A stretch of 55,145 bases of DNA from Jannaschia maritima (GCF_030973515.1 NZ_JARGZA010000022.1:1-55145); one strand, 5' to 3'. Shown: positions 40,218 through 48,564, counted from the stretch's first letter. Notes: a model not told the origin generated them from the sequence alone. A program made the numbers and translations.

Positions 40218-41381
40218 ATGATTGTGACCCCCATGGCGATCCTGATCGCCCTGACGTTCGGCTTCGGGGTCATGGCGCTCCTGACCCTGGCCTTCGGCAT
40301 GATCGAGCGGGGCGTCGCCGGCGCCCGTCGCCGCTCGGTCCTGCACGGATCGATCTTCGGCGTCGGGGCGGCCCTCGCCATGCTGGAACCGGTTCATTTC
40401 GGCGACGGCGTGATCCTCGACGGGCGCTCGGTCATCGTGGGCCTGGCGGCGGCGTTCGGCGGCGGACCGGCGGCGTTCGTCGCAGCCCTCGTCGCCGGTG
40501 GCGTCCGGCTCTATCTCGGCGGGGTCGGTGCCATCGCTGGGGCGGTGGGGATCGCGATCGCCGCCGCCCTGGGCCTTCTCTGGGCGCGGCACCTGCGGCC
40601 GGAGGGTCGCGCGGGCCTGATGCATCTCGCCGGGCTCGGCACGCTCCTGGCGCTCCACACGTCCAGCGTCGCGTTCCTGCCGGCGGCGTTGATCGTGGTG
40701 GTCGCGATCAAGGCCATCCCCGTCCTCGCGGCGGGCTGCATCCTCGGCACGATCGTCATGGGGCATCTGCTCGACCGCGAGCGGGGCCATCTGAGCGTCG
40801 AGGGGACCTTGCGACGGGATGCGCATACCGACGCGCTGACGGATCTGCCGAACCGGCGTGCCTTCGATTGGACCCTTGCCGCGGTGGCCGCCGCGGCGTC
40901 CGAACGACGCGCCTGCGCGCTGATGCTGGTGGATGCGGACCATTTCAAGCGCGTGAACGACCGCCATGGTCACGCGGGGGGCGACGAGGCCCTGAAGTTC
41001 ATCGTCGCGCGACTGCGCCACGCCGCGCCGGACGGGTCCCATGTCTGCCGCATCGGCGGCGAGGAGTTCGCCGTGATCCTCGAAGGGACTTCGTATGCCG
41101 AAGCCCTGCGCGCGGCCGAGGCGCTGCGCAGCGAGGTCGAGGCCCGGCCGTTCGTCCACGACGCGATCCCGGTACCCCTGACGGTCAGCATCGGCGTCAC
41201 GATGGGCAATGGACCGGAGACCGCCGAGGCGTCCGAGCTCCTCCGGGCCGCGGACCTCGCCCTCTACGCGGCGAAGACCCGGGGCCGCAACCGCATCGTG
41301 TTCCACGGCGCGCTGCGCGGCGCGCATGGCCGGCTGGCATCGGTTCTGCTCGACGGCGAGGAAACCGAAGTGCTCGCCTGA
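40218..41381 (+). CDS. Membrane diguanylate cyclase (5TM-LYT sensor plus GGDEF)
   Basis: A 387-residue protein. Residues 1-185 contain five to six helices resembling the 5TMR-LYT sensor domain (FGVGAALAMLEPV, DGRSVIVGLAAAFGGGPAAFVAALVAG, GGVGAIAGAVG). The C-terminal GGDEF domain (about 205-365) has TDLPNRRAF, LVDADHFKRVNDRHGHAGGDE and an intact GGEEF at 280-284. It should therefore make cyclic di-GMP. No RxxD inhibitory site is seen upstream of GGEEF (the region reads PDGSHVCRI), so product inhibition is probably absent. The ATG at 40218 is chosen because GGGAGGA lies 4-10 bases upstream; an in-frame TTG 14 codons earlier lacks a ribosome site. A perfect CtrA motif precedes it. Confidence 0.9.
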   Translation: MIVTPMAILIALTFGFGVMALLTLAFGMIERGVAGARRRSVLHGSIFGVGAALAMLEPVHFGDGVILDGRSVIVGLAAAFGGGPAAFVAALVAGGVRLYLGGVGAIAGAVGIAIAAALGLLWARHLRPEGRAGLMHLAGLGTLLALHTSSVAFLPAALIVVVAIKAIPVLAAGCILGTIVMGHLLDRERGHLSVEGTLRRDAHTDALTDLPNRRAFDWTLAAVAAAASERRACALMLVDADHFKRVNDRHGHAGGDEALKFIVARLRHAAPDGSHVCRIGGEEFAVILEGTSYAEALRAAEALRSEVEARPFVHDAIPVPLTVSIGVTMGNGPETAEASELLRAADLALYAAKTRGRNRIVFHGALRGAHGRLASVLLDGEETEVLA

Positions 41382-41498
41382 GGTCCGGCCCCCACGCCCC
41401 GCGACGCGCGCGCGGTCCCGGGCGCCTGTCGCGGCGGATGCCGGTACGGATGCCGTGCCGCGGGCAAGCGGTCGGACGGCTCCGGTCGAGCCAGCCTC

Positions 41499-41606
41499 GC
41501 CCGCACGGACCGCCGGACATCACCCCCTGTCCGGAACGGTCGCGTGTCACGCAACGTCGCCCGAAGACGGGGCCTTTGCGTATGTACGGGGGGTGTACAG
41601 GGGGGC
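41499..41606. repeat. Imperfect direct repeat, copy 1
   Basis: The first 42 bases (GCCCG...GGAACGGT) match 41671-41712 at 38 positions. The last 26 bases (CGTATGTACGG...GGGGG) match 41751-41776 with one difference. The central 38 bases have diverged. The fixed 172-base offset shows an ancient duplication without length change. Confidence 0.6.
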
Positions 41607-41670
41607 GAAGGACCGGTCCCGCAGGGACGGGTCGATCCAGTGGATCGAGCCGAGGTCCGCAGCGCGGTCC

Positions 41671-41778
41671 GCCCGAGCGGACCGCCGGACACCACCCCCT
41701 GCCCGGAACGGTTCTGCATGCCACCACGTCAATCCCAAACGGTGACCTCGCGTATGCACGGGGGGTGTACAGGGGGTG
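41671..41778. repeat. Imperfect direct repeat, copy 2, followed by extra GTGTAC unit
   Basis: The second copy of the unit at 41499-41606. It runs on into a further TGTACGGGGGG and a GTGCAC, giving three phased G-rich units separated by 11-13 bases. These may be protein-binding sites or part of a dispersed element; no function is assigned. Confidence 0.6.
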
Positions 41779-41846
41779 TACGGGGGGTGCACAGCACCTC
41801 CCGGTGCGAGAAAGGGACGATTTCCCGCATGCTCCGTGATCGCGCC

Positions 41847-42722
41847 CTACTTGCCGATGCCCGCGAAGGCCCGCACGAAGTGGCGTTGTGCCACGATGTA
41901 GATGGCCAGCAGCGGCAGCGTCATCAGGTTCACCACGGCCAGGATCTTGGGCCAGTCGGACGAGTACTCGCCCTGGAACTGCATGATGCCGGTGGTCCAG
42001 ACCCGCGCCTCCTCACCCGACGCGGCGATCGACGCCCACAGGAACTCGTTCCACACGCTGACCGTCTGGAAGATGACGACCGACAGCACCGCAGGCGCCG
42101 ACAAGGGCAGCACGATCGCCACGAGGATCCGCCAGGGCGAGCAGCCGTCGATGCGCGCCGCCTCCTCCAGCTCCGACGGGAAGTCGAGGAAGAAGGAATA
42201 CAGGATCACCACGGAGAACGGGATCCCCAGCGCGATATGCGGCAGGATCAGTCCCAGATGGGTGTTGAGCAGTCCCATGTCGTCCACCATCCGATAGAGC
42301 GGGACGAGGATGGAATGCACCGGGATCGCATAGGTCAGCACGATCAGCACGTAGATCGCGCCCCGCCCGATGAAGACCCGCCGCGCCAGGGCATAGGCGG
42401 CCATGATCGACACGACCACCATCGGCACGACCGAGCCCACGGTCACGATCACGCTGTTCCAGATGTAGTGGTGGAACCCGCTCTCGAAGATGTTGGCGTA
42501 GTTGCCCCACTGCGCCTCCGCCGGCAGGCCCAGGGGTTCCAGGAACACCTCGCGGCGGGTCTTCACCGACGCCGTCATCACCCACACGATCGGCACCAGG
42601 ACCAGCGCGCAATAGGCGATCAGCACCAGATGGGGCAGGCGCCGCAGCACGAAGGCCGCGGCGGGGTTGCGCCGCCGGCGCGCGGGCGCCTCCGCGGCGT
42701 AGGGGACCGCCGCCTCGCTCAT
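41847..42722 (-). CDS. Sugar ABC transporter permease (MalG-type)
   Basis: A 291-residue permease of the carbohydrate uptake CUT1 family with six helices (the first at about residues 31-53). Motifs: YAIPVHSILVPLYRMVDDMGLLNTHLGLILPHIALGIPFSVVILYSFF and the EAA loop PSELEEAARIDGCSPWRILVAIVLPLSAPAV. Its ATG overlaps the upstream MalF-type gene's TGA (ATGA). It is the last gene of a four-gene operon on the minus strand. Confidence 0.92.
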   Translation of the reverse strand: MSEAAVPYAAEAPARRRRNPAAAFVLRRLPHLVLIAYCALVLVPIVWVMTASVKTRREVFLEPLGLPAEAQWGNYANIFESGFHHYIWNSVIVTVGSVVPMVVVSIMAAYALARRVFIGRGAIYVLIVLTYAIPVHSILVPLYRMVDDMGLLNTHLGLILPHIALGIPFSVVILYSFFLDFPSELEEAARIDGCSPWRILVAIVLPLSAPAVLSVVIFQTVSVWNEFLWASIAASGEEARVWTTGIMQFQGEYSSDWPKILAVVNLMTLPLLAIYIVAQRHFVRAFAGIGK

Positions 42723-43597
42723 GCCCGCCGCCCCGACCAGACCTGCAGCGACCCGAACAGGATCGCCACGACCAGCACCACGACCGACATGCCCGCCGCA
42801 TAGTTCGGCCGGAACAGCTGGAACGCCGCCTCCACGATGTAGGTGCCCAGCACCTGCGTCGTATTGCCCGGCCCCCCGCGCGTCAGCACGTAGACCAGCT
42901 CGAACGTCTTGAAGCTGCCCACCACGACGATCAGCGCGCACAGGATCAGCGCGCCGCGCACGCCCGGCAGCGTGATGTTCCAGAACGTCTGCAGGGGCGA
43001 CGACCCGTCGAGCCGCGCCGCCTCGTAGAGGTCGCGGGGGATGCCCTGCATCGCCGCCAGCATGATCGTCATCATGAACCCGATGTAGTTCCACGCCCCC
43101 ACGGCCACGATCGACGCGAAGGCCAGGTCCGGGTTGCCCAGCAATCCCTGGCGCGGGAACGGCAGCCCCGTGGCGTTGAACGTTTGCCGCACCAGCCCGA
43201 AGTTCGGCTCCAGCAGCATGGCCCAGATCACCCCGATGGCGACGGGCGCGATCACCAGGGGCGCGAAGATGATCGTGCGGATCACCGTGGATCCCCGCCG
43301 AATCCCCTGGTCGATCAACGCCGCGAACACCGTGCCGACCCCGACCTGGAACACCAGGTTGCACAGGATGAAAAGGACGTTGTTCTTCATCGCGATCCAG
43401 AACACCGGATCGGACGCCATGTCCCGATAGTTCGCCACCCCCACGAACCCACCCCCCCGCGTCGGTTCGGCGTGGAGCGAGGTGACCAGCGCCTGCACCG
43501 CGGGCCACACGATGAACAGCCCGAACAGCGCCAGGGCCGGGGCGATCATCACCAGGTCGAAGCCCGTGCCGTGGCGTCGTCGGATCGTGGCGGCCAT
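42719..43597 (-). CDS. Sugar ABC transporter permease (MalF-type)
   Basis: A 292-residue CUT1 permease with six helices. MIAPALALFGLFIVWPAVQALVTSLH is the first helix. The EAA loop is PRDLYEAARLDGSSPLQTFWNITLPGVRGAL, with the usual GGPGNTTQVLGTYIVEAAFQ segment after it. It is coupled to the MalG-type gene by a 4-base overlap and lies 56 bases downstream of the binding-protein gene. Confidence 0.92.
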   Translation of the reverse strand: MAATIRRRHGTGFDLVMIAPALALFGLFIVWPAVQALVTSLHAEPTRGGGFVGVANYRDMASDPVFWIAMKNNVLFILCNLVFQVGVGTVFAALIDQGIRRGSTVIRTIIFAPLVIAPVAIGVIWAMLLEPNFGLVRQTFNATGLPFPRQGLLGNPDLAFASIVAVGAWNYIGFMMTIMLAAMQGIPRDLYEAARLDGSSPLQTFWNITLPGVRGALILCALIVVVGSFKTFELVYVLTRGGPGNTTQVLGTYIVEAAFQLFRPNYAAGMSVVVLVVAILFGSLQVWSGRRA

Positions 43598-43653
43598 GAC
43601 CCCTCCCTCAGGGCGTCGGGCGGGGGCGTCGATGTCCCCGCCCGCGCGTCGGC

Positions 43654-44919
43654 TCAGCCGCGCGACGCGGCGTCCCGGGCCTGGGCGCGCACCCGGTCCA
43701 TGAACTCCGCCGGCGTGATCGTGCCCGCCACCAAGTCCTGGCCCGACTTCAGGATCACATCGCTGACCGACGTCTCGACGATCGTGTTGAGCGGCGGCAC
43801 CGAGACGGGCGCGGACGTGGCCATGTCCAGCAGCGCCGCGGCCATGGGCGCGAGGTCGCCGTCCTCCAGGGCGGCGTTGTTGGACGGGATGCGTCCGATC
43901 ATGCGCGCCCGCAGGGCCGCCATCTCGGGGGACAGCAGATGGGACACGAACTTCAGCGCGGCCTCGCGCTCGTCGCTGGCCTCCGACACCTGATAGCCGA
44001 CCGCGCCCACCAGCACGCCGTCCTGATCGCCCTCGGCCCCCTCGATCCGCGGGAAGGGGAACATCGAGTAGCGCCCGGCGAAGCCTTGGTCGTCGAACAT
44101 TGGCGGGCACCACGACCCGCAGAAGTTCATCGCCGCCAGTTCGGTCGCGAACATCGTGCGCCCCACCTCCGGCGTGACGGAGTTGATGCCGTCGTTGAAG
44201 CACTGCGCGTCGATCAGCGACACGAAGTCCTCCAGTGCCTTCTCGTAGCCGGGATGCGTGAACAGCTCGTCCGCCGGGGCCTGGAGCTGGTAGTCGGCCA
44301 GCGCGGTCTCGATCGGCACGTGCCGCTGGAAGAGGATCGTGAGGTAGTGGTTGATCGTCCAGCTCTCGGACGCCCCGAACGAGATCGGCACCATCAGGGG
44401 GTCGACCTCGCGGATCCGGCCGCACAGCGTGCGCAGCTCGTCCAGCGTTTCGGGAACCTCGAGGCCGTTGTCGTCGAAGAAGGCGTCGTTCTTCCACATC
44501 GTCTTCGTGTAGATCTCGGCCGGAACGCCGTAGAGCCCGTCGTTGTGGCGGAACTGGTCGACGATGCCCTTCGACGCGCCCCGCGTCCAGGCGTCGCCCC
44601 GCGTCTCGCTGTCGGAGATCTCGCTCACGACGCCGGTGTCGGCGATGTCGTTGGCGAAGGATCCGGCCCAAACGAAGTAGACGTCCGGCGGATCGTTCGA
44701 CTCCATCATCACCTTGATGCCGGTCTTGTAGGGCTCGTTGGCCTGCCACGCGTACTCGACGTCGATGTCGGGGTTCGCTTCCTCGAAGAGACGGATCGCC
44801 TCCTCGTTGAACGGCTCGCGCTCCGGGCCCTGGTCCTGGAACGTGATCGTCGTCTGCGCGCCGGCGACGCCGGCGGCCAGAAGCGCCGCCGTGGTCGTCG
44901 CGATGAATGTGGTCCTCAT
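43654..44919 (-). CDS. Sugar ABC transporter substrate-binding protein (CUT1 family)
   Basis: A 421-residue periplasmic binding protein (SBP family 1). The signal peptide of about 21 residues ([23 protein letters not shown]) is followed by the typical start [36 protein letters not shown]. Later features include [30 protein letters not shown] and aromatic residues suited to sugar stacking. CUT1 binding proteins take up oligosaccharides or glycosides. The gene overlaps the ATPase gene by 4 bases (ATGA). The shared operator with the fucosidase cluster suggests a deoxysugar glycoside ligand; this is inferred. Confidence 0.92.
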   Translation of the reverse strand: MRTTFIATTTAALLAAGVAGAQTTITFQDQGPEREPFNEEAIRLFEEANPDIDVEYAWQANEPYKTGIKVMMESNDPPDVYFVWAGSFANDIADTGVVSEISDSETRGDAWTRGASKGIVDQFRHNDGLYGVPAEIYTKTMWKNDAFFDDNGLEVPETLDELRTLCGRIREVDPLMVPISFGASESWTINHYLTILFQRHVPIETALADYQLQAPADELFTHPGYEKALEDFVSLIDAQCFNDGINSVTPEVGRTMFATELAAMNFCGSWCPPMFDDQGFAGRYSMFPFPRIEGAEGDQDGVLVGAVGYQVSEASDEREAALKFVSHLLSPEMAALRARMIGRIPSNNAALEDGDLAPMAAALLDMATSAPVSVPPLNTIVETSVSDVILKSGQDLVAGTITPAEFMDRVRAQARDAASRG

Positions 44920-46052
44920 GGTCGTCCTCCCTGGTTGATCGTTCGGTCTTCGTGCGTCGCCCCTCCCAGCCGCGCGCCCGTCTCCGCGTCGAAGACGTGC
45001 GCACGCGCGAGGTCGAAGCGCAGCACGATGGTTTCGCCCAGGCGCAGCGCGCGGGGCTTCAGCATGCGCCCGATCCAGTCCCCGCCCTCGCCCATCGGGA
45101 AGAAGACGAGCGTTTCCCCGCCCAGGGGTTCGGCCGCGGACACGGTCGCCTCGATCTCCCAAGGCTCGGCCGCGTCCATGCCGTGCCCCTCCGGCGCGAT
45201 GTCGTTCGGGCGCAGGCCGAAGAGCACGCGGCGCCCGACCGCGTCGGCCAGGCCCCGCGCGGGCAGGTTGAGCGGAACGGTCGCGCCCCCATCGAGCCGC
45301 ACGCCCCCCGCTTCCAGCCGGCCGGCCGCGAGGTTCATGGGCGGCGAGCCGATGAAGGCCGCGACGAAGGCGGATGCCGGGCGGTCGAACACGTCTTCCG
45401 GCGTGCCCACCTGCTCGAGCCGCCCGTCGCGCATGATGACGATGCGGTCGGCGAGGGTCATCGCCTCCACCTGGTCGTGGGTGACGTAGACCGTGGTCGC
45501 GCCGACCTGCCGGTGGATGCGCTTGATCTCGGTCCGCATCTGGGTGCGCAGCTTCGCGTCGAGGTTCGACAGGGGCTCGTCGAACAGGAACACCTTCGGG
45601 CGGCGCACGATCGCGCGGCCCATCGCGACGCGCTGGCGCTGCCCCCCCGAAAGGTCGGCGGGCCGCCGGTCGAGCAGGGCCTCCAGGTCGAGGATGCGCG
45701 CGGCCTCCGCGACGCGGGTGCGGATCTCGTCGCGCGGGCGGCCCGCAACCTTCAGCGCGTAGCCCATGTTCCCTGCGACGCTCATATGCGGGTAGAGCGC
45801 ATAGGATTGGAACACCATCGCGATGCCGCGATCGGCGGGCTCCACCTCGTTCACCACGGCCCCGCCAATGGCGATCGTGCCGTCGGACACGCTTTCCAAC
45901 CCGGCCACCATCCGCAGCGTCGTCGACTTGCCGCATCCCGACGGGCCGACCAGCGCCACGAACTCGCCGTCGGCGATCGACAGGTCGACGCCGTGGAGCA
46001 CGCGCGCCGCGCCGTAATCCTTGGACAGGTTGCGAATGTCGACGTCCGCCAT
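44916..46052 (-). CDS. Sugar ABC transporter ATPase (UgpC/MalK/MsmX-type)
   Basis: A 378-residue ATPase with Walker [11 protein letters not shown]-loop [14 protein letters not shown], signature [15 protein letters not shown], Walker [13 protein letters not shown] and H-loop [10 protein letters not shown]. The TOBE/MalK regulatory domain runs from about residue 235 to the end ([22 protein letters not shown]). It is the first gene of the operon. The start at 46052 ([14 protein letters not shown]) is preferred; an in-frame ATG at 46109 would place the operator palindrome inside the coding region. A TGCATGCA operator lies 49-56 bases upstream. Confidence 0.93.
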   Translation of the reverse strand: MADVDIRNLSKDYGAARVLHGVDLSIADGEFVALVGPSGCGKSTTLRMVAGLESVSDGTIAIGGAVVNEVEPADRGIAMVFQSYALYPHMSVAGNMGYALKVAGRPRDEIRTRVAEAARILDLEALLDRRPADLSGGQRQRVAMGRAIVRRPKVFLFDEPLSNLDAKLRTQMRTEIKRIHRQVGATTVYVTHDQVEAMTLADRIVIMRDGRLEQVGTPEDVFDRPASAFVAAFIGSPPMNLAAGRLEAGGVRLDGGATVPLNLPARGLADAVGRRVLFGLRPNDIAPEGHGMDAAEPWEIEATVSAAEPLGGETLVFFPMGEGGDWIGRMLKPRALRLGETIVLRFDLARAHVFDAETGARLGGATHEDRTINQGGRP

Positions 46053-46096
46053 GCCGTGCGCCCGAGCCTCCCTCGCCCCGTTGCTAGGGGAAACGA

Positions 46097-46118
46097 CTAC
46101 TGCATGCAATATTCAGTA
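46097..46118. promoter_or_regulatory. Candidate GntR operator upstream of the sugar ABC operon
   Basis: TACTG (46098-46102) and CAGTA (46114-46118) are inverted arms, and TGCATGCA lies at 46101-46108. The first 15 bases match the site at 35039-35053 at 13 positions. It is 45 bases upstream of the ATPase start codon, a normal promoter or operator position. Confidence 0.6.
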
Positions 46119-46305
46119 TGGAGGCCATCGGAACTTCGGCGGCGTGCCCCGCCCGACCTGCTCGCGGCGATGCCGCCCCATCGCCCGGGCCACTTCGCGG
46201 TGGAGCCATGCGACGATCGGCCGAAGCCGATGGTGCGAACCGGCGGGCCATCGGTGCGAACCCGCGTTCCATCGATCCCCCCTCCCCCATCTATCCAAGA
46301 ACGTT

Positions 46306-46332
46306 GGAACTTTCCGGCCGCCCCGTGGCGTT
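46306..46332 (+). promoter_or_regulatory. EcfG-like promoter motif upstream of the hsp20 pair
   Basis: GGAAC (46306-46310) and CGTT (46329-46332) are 18 bases apart, one more than the usual 16-17. The motif points to the Hsp20 genes, 260 bases upstream of the first. It may be a secondary stress promoter; a sigma-32 promoter nearer the gene could not be recognised. Confidence 0.4.
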
Positions 46333-46591
46333 CTGCCGCTGTCCGACGCGTGCGGTCGCCCTTCGATCCGACCGTGCCGGACGGCCCGTGCGACAGCGGA
46401 GGATACGTCCCGTGACCGACCCCCATCGCCACCACCTTCCACGGCAGCGGCAGCGATCGCCTGCGCGCGCGGCGTCGATCGAGCCGAAGGCGGCATCGGG
46501 ACGCTCGGGGGACGGGGACCGCTGCCGCGCGATGCGAGGGCCTGCCCCATGGCGGGTCCGAAGGTTCCAACCCAGCAGAAAGGAGACATCC

Positions 46592-47014
46592 ATGTTCGGT
46601 ACGACGATGCGGGACCCGTTCCGCGAGATGAGGCAGCTGACCCGCCAGATGGACCGCTTGATGAGCCAGGGCGCGGCGGGTGCCGCCGCCGGCTTTCCGG
46701 CGATGAACGTCTATGCCGGCCCCGACGGCGTCGCGATCACGGCGGAGGTGCCCGGCGTCGACAGGGACGCGCTCGAGATCAGCGTCCACCGCGACACCGT
46801 CACGTTGAAGGGCGAGCGCAGGAACGAGATCGAGGGCGCGAAGGGCTATCACCGCCGCGAGCGGGGCGCGGGGCGGTTCACCCGCACGTTGAGCCTGCCC
46901 TTCCCGGTCGATCCCGAGAAGGTGGAGGCGTCGTTGTCCGACGGCATGCTGCACCTCAGCCTGCACCGCCCCGAAAGCGACAAGCCCCGCCGCATCGAGG
47001 TCAAGGCCGCCTGA
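46592..47014 (+). CDS. Hsp20/alpha-crystallin small heat-shock protein
   Basis: A 140-residue small heat-shock protein that holds unfolding proteins in soluble complexes. A short N-terminal arm with PFREMRQLTRQMDRLM is followed by the alpha-crystallin domain (about residues 38-135). Typical features are VAITAEVPGVDRDALEISVHRDTVTLKGERR, YHRRERGAGRFTRTLSLPFPVD and the GxL motif in DGMLHLSLHR. The ribosome site AAAGGAG precedes ATG 46592. It is followed after 42 bases by a second, divergent Hsp20 gene, a common tandem in alphaproteobacteria. Confidence 0.93.
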   Translation: MFGTTMRDPFREMRQLTRQMDRLMSQGAAGAAAGFPAMNVYAGPDGVAITAEVPGVDRDALEISVHRDTVTLKGERRNEIEGAKGYHRRERGAGRFTRTLSLPFPVDPEKVEASLSDGMLHLSLHRPESDKPRRIEVKAA

Positions 47015-47056
47015 TCGGCGCGCCCGACCGGAACACGAAGAAAGGAGGATCATCCC

Positions 47057-47551
47057 ATGGCAGACGAAAGCAACACGCCGCAGGAGCACGAGAGCCAGGC
47101 CGTCGAACCCAATGAGCCGGAGGCGGATCAGGCCCGGGGCGAGGGGCAGGACGCGCCCCAGGACGACGGATCGAAGATGCCGGCCGAGGCGGAAGGCGCG
47201 GGCGAACCCACGCGCGACCGTCCCACCTTCCGGCCCCGCTGCGACATCGTGGAGACCGAGGACGGGCTCGCGATCCTCGCCGACATGCCCGGCGCCAAGG
47301 CCGACACGCTGGAGGTCCACGTGGAGAAGCGCGAGCTGTCGATCCGCGCGGAGGTGGAGGAGCAGGCCCCGGACGGCATGAGCCTCGCCATCCGCGAATA
47401 TCGGACGGGCGACTGGGAACGGCGCTTCTCCGTGTCGCGCGCCTATGACCTCGACGGGGTGTCGGCCTCGCTGAAGGACGGCGTGCTCACGCTCACGTTG
47501 CCGAAGGTCAGCGACCCGGAAAGCAAGCGCATCGACGTCAGCGCGGGCTGA
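47057..47551 (+). CDS. Hsp20-family protein with long acidic N-terminal arm
   Basis: A 164-residue small heat-shock protein. Residues 1-57 are very acidic, rich in Glu, Asp, Gln and Pro, and probably disordered. The alpha-crystallin domain follows (RCDIVETEDGLAILADMPGAKADTLEVHVEKRELSIRAEV, then YRTGDWERRFSVSRAYDLDGVSASLKDGVLTLTLPK). The AAAGGAGG ribosome site lies at 47040-47047. The two neighbouring Hsp20 proteins differ strongly in the N-terminal arm, which usually sets oligomer size and client choice, so they may form mixed complexes. A perfect hairpin follows. Confidence 0.9.
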   Translation: MADESNTPQEHESQAVEPNEPEADQARGEGQDAPQDDGSKMPAEAEGAGEPTRDRPTFRPRCDIVETEDGLAILADMPGAKADTLEVHVEKRELSIRAEVEEQAPDGMSLAIREYRTGDWERRFSVSRAYDLDGVSASLKDGVLTLTLPKVSDPESKRIDVSAG

Positions 47552-47564
47552 ACCGTAACAGGCG

Positions 47565-47590
47565 GACGGCCCCCGCCCATGGGGGCCGTC
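47565..47590. terminator. Perfect 10-bp hairpin after the hsp20 pair
   Basis: GACGGCCCCC (47565-47574), a six-base loop, and GGGGGCCGTC (47581-47590) form a perfect stem 13 bases after the stop codon. It has no T-run but lies between convergent genes and is the probable terminator of the heat-shock transcript. Confidence 0.7.
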
Positions 47591-47648
47591 TCGATCCCGC
47601 GACCGACCCGAGGGCCGGACCGGCGCGGCATGCGGACGGGGCGGACGG

Positions 47649-48326
47649 TCAGGCCTCCGGACGCCGATCCGTGGGCTCCACCGGGTCGTTTCGTTCCCTG
47701 CGCAGCCGCAAGCCCAGCACGATCATCGCCACGCCGAAGACGACGGCATAGAGGCCGAGCATCCAGCCCACCGCCAGCAGGCTTTCGACCGGGCGGGTGA
47801 ACAGGAAGAACAGCACGCCCAGCCCCAGAAGGATCGAGACGAGGCCGCCGAGGCCCAGCCAGACCTCGCCCTCGATCTCGCGGCGCAGGCGGATCGCGGC
47901 GGTGATCTCGAAGGCGCCCGACAGGATCGACCAGGTCGCCACCGACACGGCGAGCAGCAGCGCCAGGGTGACGGTCGCCACGAAGGGCAGCACGATCACG
48001 GCGATGCCGACCAGCACGCCCAGCAGGCCCGACAGCGCCAGCCAGCCCCAGCTCTCGCCCGCGCGCATCTTGCGGTATGCGGCGACGAGGCCCATGAGGC
48101 CGTCCGCGAAGGAGAAGGCGCCGAACACGATCGTCAGCGCATAGAGCGCCGCCGCCGGCATCGCGAAGGCCGCCACGGCGAAGACCAGCGCGATCACGCC
48201 GCGCAGCACGAAGGCCCACCAGTTGCGCGCGAGCGTCGTGCGGTCGAGCCCGAAGGGCAGCGCGTTCGGCGTGGCGTCCGCGCCGGGACCCGTTCGGGGC
48301 CGGGTGTCGGTATCGGTGGCGTTCAT
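47649..48326 (-). CDS. HdeD/DUF308 family membrane protein
   Basis: A 225-residue protein of the HdeD (DUF308) family, linked in enteric bacteria to acid resistance; the molecular role is unknown. After a hydrophilic start of about 30 residues (NATDTDTRPRTGPG...) there are six helices in three pairs, with the family phrases WWAFVLRGVIALVFAVAAF and GAFSFADGLMGLVAA. The ribosome site GGAGG is upstream of ATG 48326, which overlaps the stop codon of a 49-residue gene. A divergent EcfG-like promoter lies upstream of that small gene. Confidence 0.88.
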   Translation of the reverse strand: MNATDTDTRPRTGPGADATPNALPFGLDRTTLARNWWAFVLRGVIALVFAVAAFAMPAAALYALTIVFGAFSFADGLMGLVAAYRKMRAGESWGWLALSGLLGVLVGIAVIVLPFVATVTLALLLAVSVATWSILSGAFEITAAIRLRREIEGEVWLGLGGLVSILLGLGVLFFLFTRPVESLLAVGWMLGLYAVVFGVAMIVLGLRLRRERNDPVEPTDRRPEA

Positions 48327-48472
48327 GCTGCAACCTCCTGTGTCGTGGACCCGCGTCCGGGCGGGCCGTGGGTGATGTTCGCGAAGGGGGCGGTCGGATC
48401 CGGGGACGGGTCCCGGCGCGCACCTCCCGACCCGTCGGCGCGGTCGTCCGCGTCGCGGTCGTCCTTCGTCAT
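48323..48472 (-). CDS. Small acidic protein translationally coupled to HdeD
   Basis: A 49-residue, very hydrophilic protein (MTKDDRDADDRADGSGG..., ending STTQEVAA) with no domain that I recognise. Evidence for translation is positional: GGGAGG lies 6 bases before its ATG and its TGA overlaps the HdeD ATG (ATGA). An EcfG-like -10 element lies 66 bases upstream on the same strand. The function is unknown; it could also simply be a leader that couples HdeD translation. Confidence 0.5.
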   Translation of the reverse strand: MTKDDRDADDRADGSGGARRDPSPDPTAPFANITHGPPGRGSTTQEVAA

Positions 48473-48536
48473 GATGGCCTCCCGGAACGTTCGGCCAATT
48501 CGGGGAATGGCCGGTGCCCGGCCATCCGTACGCGCT

Positions 48537-48564
48537 GGAACGTCGCAGTGTCGGCCGAGGTTCA
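48537..48564. promoter_or_regulatory. Overlapping divergent EcfG-type promoters (hdeD side and cardiolipin synthase side)
   Basis: On the plus strand GGAAC (48537-48541) and GGTT (48559-48562) are 17 bases apart. On the minus strand TGAAC (48564-48560) and CGTT (48542-48539) are also 17 apart. Each has one mismatch to GGAAC-N16-17-CGTT. The two share the same DNA, so one palindromic element may serve both the HdeD and the cardiolipin synthase genes. Confidence 0.5.

Larger units (their letters stand above)
41382..41846. other. 465-base intergenic region with direct repeats
   Basis: No convincing gene is seen; all frames here are short or are shadows. The region holds two copies of an approximately 108-base unit offset by exactly 172 bases (41499-41606 and 41671-41778). 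These end in G-rich TGTAC-containing motifs, and a third TGTACGGGGGG unit follows. It lies between the diguanylate cyclase stop and the end of the opposed sugar ABC operon. Confidence 0.5.
46053..46591. other. 539-base divergent intergenic region with operator and stress promoter motifs
   Basis: No convincing gene is seen. On the left is the TGCATGCA operator of the sugar ABC operon (46097-46118). In the middle is a short direct repeat of GGTGCGAACC type (about 46228-46264) and an EcfG-like promoter motif on the plus strand (46306-46332). The Hsp20 ribosome site AAAGGAG lies at the right end. Confidence 0.55.

Noticed and set aside
41579-41800. CRISPR-like array
   Set aside because: Only two to three irregular G-rich units, no uniform repeats or spacers, and no cas genes.
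41544-42803. Long plus-strand frame through the repeat region into the ABC permease gene
   Set aside because: Its first part is the repeat itself and the rest is a His/Arg-rich shadow of the MalG-type permease gene.
46118-46591. Extended N-terminal frame upstream of the first Hsp20 start
   Set aside because: The extension is Arg/Ala/Pro-rich without similarity; the AAAGGAG ribosome site fixes the start at 46592.
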